Part shown: in pieces, positions 58,339-64,000 of the stretch | Position numbering within the stretch: position 1 is the stretch's first letter | Layout: every line of letters starts with the position of its first letter | Source of the DNA: CAYQUO01 sp964420835 | GTDB taxonomy: Bacteria; Chloroflexota; Anaerolineae; Anaerolineales; Anaerolineaceae | Length of the DNA stretch: 64,000 nt | NCBI GenBank assembly: GCA_964420835.1 | Contig: CAYQUO010000005.1 | Coordinates: forward strand, 62,001-126,000 | Direction: 5' to 3' | Translations under genes and position numbers: made by a program | The notes under the pieces: generated by a model | Database searches by the model: none | Told to the model about the DNA's origin: nothing | The model's input: the letters and a program-made list of their open reading frames with translations, nothing else

Positions 58339-58422
58339 TCAATCCCGTTGCTTTAAATAATCAAGAACGATATCGCTGTCCTTTTTAGTAAGGGGGTTTT
58401 CAGCGGCAGGTCGGTCAATCAA
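58339..58422 (-). CDS. Possible 27-codon ORF overlapping the end of miaA
   Basis: In another frame on the minus strand, a TTG at 58422 opens LIDRPAAENPLTKKDSDIV and continues to LDYLKQRD and a stop at 58339. The composition looks protein-like and the frame stays open 5 codons further upstream, but there is no ribosome-binding site. It could be a small protein or a remnant of a C-terminal extension. Confidence 0.2.
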   Translation of the reverse strand: MIDRPAAENPLTKKDSDIVLDYLKQRD

Positions 58423-59380
58423 TTGTTCGAGAAGGCCTTATATTCCAGGCATGCCTGTTTTGAATGATATCCAGTGCTCTTTCCAATAGATCCGGCGTTT
58501 CCACTTCCAGCCAATGGATGGTGGGAGAATCTGGTGGAAACCAATTTGCCTGGCGGCGAACAAAACGACGAGTATTCCTTCTCATCATTATTATCGCTTC
58601 ATCGAGTGTGGTTTCACCCTTTAGATACGAGATAATTTCCCGATAGCCAATGGCGGTGAAAGGGGTAATATCCATAGCATACCCGCTGGCCAGTAGATTA
58701 CGGACCTCCTCCACAAGGCCGTCCATTATCATCTTATCAATCCTTGCATCAATTCTATTGTACAAATCAACCCTGGAGACCTGTAAACCGATGACCAAAC
58801 TGCTATATGGGGAAATCCATTTCTTGCGTTGCGAAGAAAAACGCCTTCCAGAAGTAAAAATAACCTCTAGCGCTCTGATTGTACGGCGTGCATTACGAGG
58901 ATCGATCGAAGCGGCTGCCGGCGGGTCCAACAACTTAAGGTAATGATGGAGTTGTGCATTGCCAATCTCCCCGGCAATGCCAAACAAAATACCCCGAATA
59001 CGCGGATCGGGCTTTACTTCAGGAGGTTTCCAGCCCTCAACCACTGCACGTATGTATTGACCGGTGCCACCGACCAAAATAGGCAGCCTACCCCTGGAAT
59101 GGATCTCCTGAATGGCCCGGTTCGCTTCTTCCTGAAACACCACGAGGTTCCACGGATGGTCCGGGTCTGTGACATCGATGAGGTGGTGGGGCACTGAATT
59201 AAGTTCATCCCGGGAAGGTTTTGCTGTTCCAATATCCATTCCCCTGTAAAACTGGCAGGAATCTGCAGAGATTATTTCACCATCAACCCGTTGAGCCAGG
59301 GCAATCGCCAGGCTGCTTTTTCCTGCTGCTGTTGGCCCAACTAGTACAATCAAAGGGCAAGGTAAATCAGTGGCGTACAT
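58415..59380 (-). CDS. miaA: tRNA dimethylallyltransferase MiaA
   Basis: A 321-residue enzyme adding a dimethylallyl group to A37 of tRNAs reading UNN codons. Motifs: LIVLVGPTAAGKSSLAIALA (ATP loop), EIISADSCQFYRGMDIGTAKP, HHLIDVTDPDHPWN, ILVGGTGQYIRAVVEGW, RNARRTIRALEV, and TPFTAIGYREIISYLKGE with RRFVRRQANWF. The start at 59380 is the one that fits the family; the frame is open 36 codons further. It overlaps the YraN gene by 14 nt. Confidence 0.95.
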   Translation of the reverse strand: MYATDLPCPLIVLVGPTAAGKSSLAIALAQRVDGEIISADSCQFYRGMDIGTAKPSRDELNSVPHHLIDVTDPDHPWNLVVFQEEANRAIQEIHSRGRLPILVGGTGQYIRAVVEGWKPPEVKPDPRIRGILFGIAGEIGNAQLHHYLKLLDPPAAASIDPRNARRTIRALEVIFTSGRRFSSQRKKWISPYSSLVIGLQVSRVDLYNRIDARIDKMIMDGLVEEVRNLLASGYAMDITPFTAIGYREIISYLKGETTLDEAIIMMRRNTRRFVRRQANWFPPDSPTIHWLEVETPDLLERALDIIQNRHAWNIRPSRTID

Positions 59381-59729
59381 CCTGAAACCATTCAATCTGG
59401 CAGGAGTCCATGGCAGGCGTCGACCGGATCGACAATACATCGATCCTCCAGTTTCCTGTAATTTCCTCGTGTTCCTGAAGGTAGGCATGGATTGAGTTTT
59501 CCAGATGTTTCAGTTTTTTTTGGGTAACAGATGTTTCCGGCATACCATACGCATCTGTAGTCCTTGTTTTCACTTCAACAAAAACCATCTCCGTGCCTTT
59601 CTTAACGATCAGGTCGATCTCACCATAAGGAGTATGGACATTTAGGTCCAGAACTTCGAAGCCTTTTCCTGACAGGTAGTTGGCTGCAATTTCTTCACCC
59701 CATTTACCCACTCGTTCCTTATGGCGCAT
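59367..59729 (-). CDS. UPF0102 (YraN) endonuclease-like protein
   Basis: A 120-residue protein with the restriction-endonuclease-like core GKWGEEIAANYLSGKGFEVLDLN, YGEIDLIVKKGTEMVFVEVKTRT, where Glu-Asp-E-x-K form the putative metal site. The family has no settled function; a role in DNA repair or recombination is suspected. The start at 59729 follows the family alignment. It begins a two-gene unit with miaA, with TATAAT 27 nt upstream and AAGGAAG closer to the start. Confidence 0.9.
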   Translation of the reverse strand: MRHKERVGKWGEEIAANYLSGKGFEVLDLNVHTPYGEIDLIVKKGTEMVFVEVKTRTTDAYGMPETSVTQKKLKHLENSIHAYLQEHEEITGNWRIDVLSIRSTPAMDSCQIEWFQDVRH

Positions 59730-59876
59730 GTCCCAACCCCATCTTCCTTGTGAAAAATTATAACCCACCACAGGGTTTGGCTGGGCAATTTGCCCTGTAG
59801 GCTAAACCCGGCACCTGCAGGATGAAATTGATGTAAAATAAATCATCTATATGATGTTTCCCCTCTGGAATGGAAA

Positions 59877-61067
59877 ATGCCCTCAGCTGAAATATTAGCA
59901 ATTGGAACCGAGCTTCTTCTGGGAGTTACGCTGGACACGAATACACAGTATCTCGCCAGAGCTCTCCGGGATACCGGGGTGGACCTTTACCGCACCACGA
60001 TCATTGGTGATAATGAAGACCGAATTGCCACGGCGGTCAGGGAAGCCATTGAGCGTTGTAATATCCTCATTACCACCGGTGGTCTTGGCCCGACAGTGGA
60101 TGATCCCACCAGACAGGCCGTGGCAAAGGCAATTAATACAGAATTAAGGTTCCATCCGGAATTATGGGAGCAGATTCTCGAGAGATTCTCCAAGTTTGGC
60201 CGAACACCCACCGAGAATAACCGCCGCCAGGCATATATCCCAGCTGGCGCGATCGTCATCCCAAACTCTGTTGGCACCGCACCTGCTTTTCGGGTTGACA
60301 AGGGAACTTCAACCATAATCTGTTTGCCCGGTGTGCCAAGGGAGATGGAGTATATTTACCTTAACGAGGTGCGCCCTTTTCTAAAATCGCATTACCACCT
60401 GCAGGGAATCATCCGTGTTCACACCTTGCATCTTTCAGGTGTTGGTGAATCACAGGTGGATTCCTGGATTGCGCATCTGGAGACTCTAACAAATCCAACC
60501 GTGGGTTTATCCGCACATTCCGGCAGAATCGATATCCGCATCACCGCCAAGGCGGATGACCCGGAGGCGGCCGATCAAATGATCGCGCAATTATTGCCAG
60601 AACTGCGCGATCTGTTGGGCGAAAACTTGTACGGTGAAAACGAGACAACCTTGGAAGCAGTTATTGACGAGTATCTTGACGTAATTGGCAAGAGGTTGAC
60701 AGTTATGGAGTGCGGCTTAGGCGGATTAATCTGCGATCGACTTAATGCTCTGTCCACCATCCCGTATTGTGTTCAATACAATTTTGATGTTCCTCCCATA
60801 GAGGATTTCAAAAACCGCCTTGAGAAACAGATGAAGGAACACAAGGCTGGTATTGGCATTGGTATTAAATTGATCCCCGGCATGAATACCCATACCCTTT
60901 ATGCCATCGTTCTTCCCTACATGGATGAAAGTTGCATGTTTCAGTATGGTGGCCCTTCAACGTTGGCTTCACTTTGGGCGTCCAATTATTCACTGGATCT
61001 CCTTAGAAGAACGCTCAAGAATAATTTACAATCAATGAACAAAGGAGTTGTCATTGATCATGGATAA
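59877..61067 (+). CDS. CinA-like protein with degenerate PncC domain
   Basis: A 396-residue protein. The N-terminal MoCF-like domain (1-170) is intact: AEILAIGTELLLGVTLDTNTQ, ITTGGLGPTVDDPTRQ, and IICLPGVPREMEY. A linker domain (about 175-255) follows. The C-terminal part should be the nicotinamide-nucleotide amidase (PncC) domain with A-E-S-C-T-G-G, but here the place reads VMECGLGGLICDRL, and the usual GG-V-(V/I)-x-Y-x-N-x-x-K is missing. It has probably lost amidase activity. The MoCF-like domain acts on ADP-ribose in some bacteria. Its end overlaps the next gene. Confidence 0.85.
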   Translation: MPSAEILAIGTELLLGVTLDTNTQYLARALRDTGVDLYRTTIIGDNEDRIATAVREAIERCNILITTGGLGPTVDDPTRQAVAKAINTELRFHPELWEQILERFSKFGRTPTENNRRQAYIPAGAIVIPNSVGTAPAFRVDKGTSTIICLPGVPREMEYIYLNEVRPFLKSHYHLQGIIRVHTLHLSGVGESQVDSWIAHLETLTNPTVGLSAHSGRIDIRITAKADDPEAADQMIAQLLPELRDLLGENLYGENETTLEAVIDEYLDVIGKRLTVMECGLGGLICDRLNALSTIPYCVQYNFDVPPIEDFKNRLEKQMKEHKAGIGIGIKLIPGMNTHTLYAIVLPYMDESCMFQYGGPSTLASLWASNYSLDLLRRTLKNNLQSMNKGVVIDHG

Positions 61068-63033
61068 GGTGGATACCCTTTTTCACAACGCCTGTGTATT
61101 AACCATGGATGACTCCTTCAACCAATTTATGCCGGGGGCGGTCGCCATCTCGGGCGACAGCATTGTGGCAGTTGGAACAGATACGGCGTTAATGGCCAGA
61201 TACTCTCCTGCCAGAAAGTATGATTGCAAGGGGAAGGTTCTCATGCCCGGCATCATTAATGGACATACACATCTCCCGATGAACCTTCTTCGCAGCCTGG
61301 CTGACGATCTGAGGCTTGATGTTTGGCTGATGGGATACATGATGCCCGTCGAACGGGAATTTGTCACACCGGAATTTGTGCGATTGGGAACACAATTGGC
61401 TTGCGCTGAACTAATCCGGGGCGGTGTCACAACGTTTTGTGACATGTACTATTTTGAAGAGGAAGTGGCACGAGCCGCTTCAAACGCGGGACTTAGGGGT
61501 ATCTGCGGCGAGACGATCCTTAAATTTCCAACCCCTGATGCAGGTTCGTTTGAAGAATCCCTGGCTTATACGAGAGGATTCATTTCTCGATGGAAACATC
61601 ATCAATTGATCATTCCTGCAATTGCCCCACATGCAGCATATACTTGCACCAGTGAATTGCTTCAAATGTGTTCTTCACTGGCAGTTGAATTGGACGTACC
61701 GCTGATCACCCATATTTCAGAAACCGCACTTGAAGTAGAAAACATCCGAAGTGAAACGGGCATGCCTGTAGTTCCCTTTCTGAAGAAAAATAATCTTTTC
61801 GACCCGAAAGTGATCGCCGCACATTGTGTCCACATTGACGAGGGAGAGATTCGCACTCTGCAACATTATGGTGTTGGAGTGGTCCACAATCCATCTTCCA
61901 ATCTGAAGCTGGCATCAGGAATTGCTCCCGTACGCAGGATGCTTGAACTAGATGTTCATGTTGGCATCGGTACAGATGGAGCCGCATCTAACAATGATCT
62001 GGATATGTTCGAAGAAATGCGACTGGCTTCCTTTTTGGGGAAGAATTTTAGCGCAGATCCGACGGCTCTTCCTGCAAGAACAATCCTTTCCATGGTCACC
62101 AGCACAGGCGCAAAAGCTTTGCATATCGATCATCTGACTGGTTCGCTCGAAGTTGGAAAACGGGCAGATCTGATCCTGGTAGATATCTCATCCATTCATA
62201 ACTCACCTCAATTTAAGAGGGGATCCAATTCCATTTACGCCCAATTGGTATACGCTGGCAAGTCCACTGACGTGTCAGATGTTATGGTCAATGGGAGATT
62301 CCTAATGGAAAACCATCAATTATTAACACTGAACGAATCAGATCTGATCAGGTCCAGTCAATCCTATGCCGTCAGGATCGACAGTTTTCTGATGGAACGG
62401 GAAAAATCGATCATATCGAAATTGATCGCCATCGGTGGTGTATCACAAGAGGAGAGTTTTGAAGTACAAGCCAAGGTTCCAGTTGCTGATTTGGGACCTT
62501 TCCTGGAAAAATTGAATGCAATGAAGAATTCGATCATCCGAAAACGACATTACCGGGAATATGACACCTACTTTTCGTTCACCGAGCAGGAACAGGGTTA
62601 CTTGCGGTTCCGGGAAGACCATTTTATCGATGAATCGGACAAAGTGACCAACGTGAGATCCCGTATCACCCACATCGGCCCGGCAAGTGAATACAAGTAT
62701 CCACACGGTGTCGTCCTTTCACGAAGCCGGTACATTGCTGAAGCGAAACAAAGCCTTCGGTTTTATCGTGAATACTTTCAACCCTTGCGGGAATATGATA
62801 TTGAAAAGGATCGATTAAGATACCTAGTTGATATCGACGGCAAGGAGTTTTTTATTAACCTGGATACAATTACGAAGCCGTCACTTGGAAAATTCATCGA
62901 GATTAAGAGTCGGACATGGAGCCGCAAGGATGCCGAGGAGAAATCACAGGTAATCACGAAAATATTGACATCGCTTGGAGTATCAAAAGAACAAGCAATT
63001 GCCCGGGATTATCTTGGGATGTTAAGTTTATAG
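61060..63033 (+). CDS. MTA/SAH deaminase-like amidohydrolase fused to a CYTH domain
   Basis: A 657-residue two-enzyme fusion. Residues 1-440 form an amidohydrolase of the ATZ/TRZ-MtaD family: metal motif GHTHLPMN, GGVTTFCDMY, APHAAYTC, THISETALE, AAHCVHIDE, HNPSSNLKLASGIAPV and GTDGAASNNDLDMFEEMR, all ligands present, which suggests deamination of S-adenosylhomocysteine, methylthioadenosine or a related base. Residues about 465-657 form a CYTH domain: EVQAKVPVADL, DTYFSF, LRFRED, LRYLVDI, and LGKFIEIKSR; the ExExK motif has Gln for the second Glu. ATG at 61060 or TTG at 61054 (GGAG 6 nt before the latter). It overlaps the CinA stop. Confidence 0.85.
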   Translation: MDKVDTLFHNACVLTMDDSFNQFMPGAVAISGDSIVAVGTDTALMARYSPARKYDCKGKVLMPGIINGHTHLPMNLLRSLADDLRLDVWLMGYMMPVEREFVTPEFVRLGTQLACAELIRGGVTTFCDMYYFEEEVARAASNAGLRGICGETILKFPTPDAGSFEESLAYTRGFISRWKHHQLIIPAIAPHAAYTCTSELLQMCSSLAVELDVPLITHISETALEVENIRSETGMPVVPFLKKNNLFDPKVIAAHCVHIDEGEIRTLQHYGVGVVHNPSSNLKLASGIAPVRRMLELDVHVGIGTDGAASNNDLDMFEEMRLASFLGKNFSADPTALPARTILSMVTSTGAKALHIDHLTGSLEVGKRADLILVDISSIHNSPQFKRGSNSIYAQLVYAGKSTDVSDVMVNGRFLMENHQLLTLNESDLIRSSQSYAVRIDSFLMEREKSIISKLIAIGGVSQEESFEVQAKVPVADLGPFLEKLNAMKNSIIRKRHYREYDTYFSFTEQEQGYLRFREDHFIDESDKVTNVRSRITHIGPASEYKYPHGVVLSRSRYIAEAKQSLRFYREYFQPLREYDIEKDRLRYLVDIDGKEFFINLDTITKPSLGKFIEIKSRTWSRKDAEEKSQVITKILTSLGVSKEQAIARDYLGMLSL

Positions 63034-63060
63034 CTTTTGGAAAAAAGAGGATTAAAACCT

Positions 63061-64000
63061 TTGGGCCCATCTAATTCTTCTGCTGAACCGGTGCGTGTCC
63101 TTTTCCTTATTAGTGAAATCGATCCACTAATCAAGATTGGGGGACTGGGAGATGTGGGTGGGTCATTGCCCCCCGCCTTAAAGGCTCTTCAGGAGTCCAG
63201 GCGTTTTTCGCGTGATCTGGACCTGCGGGTTATAATCCCGTTTTACCCGCAATTACGCCAACAAAATATCACTTCTCACCTTGTTTCAGAATTTTCCATT
63301 GACCGTTCCGGGGTAAAGGTAAACGCAAGGGTTTACCAGAGCACACTGGGCAACATCCCCATCTACTTGATCGATGGCAACCCTGTTGCCAACGATTCTC
63401 TTGTGTACAGCAGCAATCCTCTACTGAATGGGGAAAAATTCACCTTTTACTCTTTGGTTGCGCTTGAATTTATTAGGAAAATGGAGTGGCGGCCAAATAT
63501 TGTGCACGCCAACGATTGGCATACCTGTATGGCGGTTTCTCAAATTCACGCCGTTCAGGGTAAAGATCCATTCTTCAGGGACGTTCAAATTCTTCTGACC
63601 ATCCACAATCTTCCTTACATGGGAAACGACACAGCCACGGTGCTTGCGGCATATGGTCTTGCCCCAAGTCAGGACTCGAACCTTCCTGCTTGGGCTAGAC
63701 ATTTGCCACTTCCGATGGGTATTGCCGCAGCTGATTGGATTACCACCCCATCTCCCTCTTATGCAAACGAGATAATGACAACCGAATTTGGCTGTGGTCT
63801 TGAAAAATATCTATATAACAAAAAAGATAGGATCTCAGGGATTCTAAATGGACTGGATACTAAAACGTGGAATCCATCAGATGACCCGCTCATTCCAAGG
63901 AACTATTCATTGGAAATGTTGGGGTCACGTTCTGAAAACAAATTGCACCTGTTGAGGGAATTTGGATTGGATGAAGCAACAGATCTCCCATTATTGGCCT
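63061..64000 (+). CDS. glgA: Glycogen/starch synthase GlgA, 3' end missing
   Basis: The first 313 residues of a GT5 glycogen synthase, which extends alpha-1,4-glucan from ADP- or UDP-glucose. The ADP-glucose loop KIGGLGDVGGSLPPAL, LDLRVIIPFYPQ, HANDWHTCMA, LLTIHNLPYMG, TPSPSYANEI and GILNGLDTKTWNP all match. The start appears to be TTG at 63061 with AGAGG about 10 nt upstream; a GTG at 63091 is another option. The frame is open to the end of the window. It follows the fusion gene by 27 nt and so may belong to the same transcript. Confidence 0.93.
   Translation, partial: MGPSNSSAEPVRVLFLISEIDPLIKIGGLGDVGGSLPPALKALQESRRFSRDLDLRVIIPFYPQLRQQNITSHLVSEFSIDRSGVKVNARVYQSTLGNIPIYLIDGNPVANDSLVYSSNPLLNGEKFTFYSLVALEFIRKMEWRPNIVHANDWHTCMAVSQIHAVQGKDPFFRDVQILLTIHNLPYMGNDTATVLAAYGLAPSQDSNLPAWARHLPLPMGIAAADWITTPSPSYANEIMTTEFGCGLEKYLYNKKDRISGILNGLDTKTWNPSDDPLIPRNYSLEMLGSRSENKLHLLREFGLDEATDLPLLA

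Noticed and set aside
1..64000. CRISPR arrays, insertion sequences, prophage or integrase genes
   Set aside because: No spaced direct repeats, transposase motifs, att-like duplications at the tRNA genes or blocks of unusual composition were seen.

Overview
The window reads as core chromosome of a free-living bacterium, most likely a member of the Chloroflexota, class Anaerolineae. This is inferred from the protein families rather than from a marker gene: a sigma-70 factor of only 400 residues, a YvcK/CofD protein with an N-terminal membrane anchor, a K+-independent type membrane pyrophosphatase, alternating YfhO-like and GT-C-like membrane proteins, a CpXC protein, FHA and Ser/Thr kinase signalling, and a TPR protein with repeated LPxWL motifs in an acidic linker. 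There is no rRNA, insertion sequence, prophage, CRISPR array or replication origin. Two tRNA genes are present, Arg-TCT and Asp-GTC. Genes lie on both strands, are densely packed and often overlap by 4 nt.

Layout. 1-4.3 kb: end of a NERD protein, a NarL-type response regulator, exonuclease III, then a lone receiver, DUF192 and LysM-M23 endopeptidase run. 4.4-10.5 kb: a pair of unrecognised proteins, tRNA-Arg, Hsp20, then Lon, a lone receiver and a MoaB-like protein overlapping in series. 10.5-18.1 kb: four coupled polytopic membrane proteins in an A-B-A-B order. 18.2-24.8 kb: a coiled-coil zinc-ribbon protein, the ylm-type cluster (YggU, YggT, YggS, PgeF), a glutaredoxin-like/DUF2085 membrane protein, CcdA, a Tat-exported L,D-transpeptidase and a dolichol/phytol-kinase-like enzyme. 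24.8-31.4 kb: SmpB, a patatin, an SH3 protein, a zinc-ribbon protein, a divergent PRPP synthetase, DegV, an iron alcohol dehydrogenase and an apparently frameshifted small gene. 31.5-39.3 kb: H+-pyrophosphatase, the primary sigma factor, a large TPR protein, Ndk, tRNA-Asp and a strong terminator.

39.3-50 kb holds a lipoprotein, Pgk, GAPDH, YvcK, an ROK sugar kinase, a soluble GAF-PAS histidine kinase, a CpXC protein, and an FHA-winged-helix regulator divergent from a Ser/Thr kinase. 50-55 kb is a coupled operon of AAA ATPase, glycerophosphodiesterase and a GH3-like protein. 55-64 kb has EF-P, a Cys-rich small protein, FtsH, MiaA, YraN, a CinA protein with a degenerate C-terminal domain, an amidohydrolase fused to a CYTH domain, and the start of glycogen synthase.

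Three points stand out. One is the deaminase-like amidohydrolase fused to a CYTH domain, coupled to a CinA lacking its usual amidase motif. The second is a recurrent promoter layout in which a -10 box lies 6-7 nt before the start codon with no Shine-Dalgarno sequence, including three cases with a -35 box at exactly 17 nt; this predicts frequent leaderless mRNAs. The third is a strong intrinsic terminator between gap and pgk with no room for a promoter after it.
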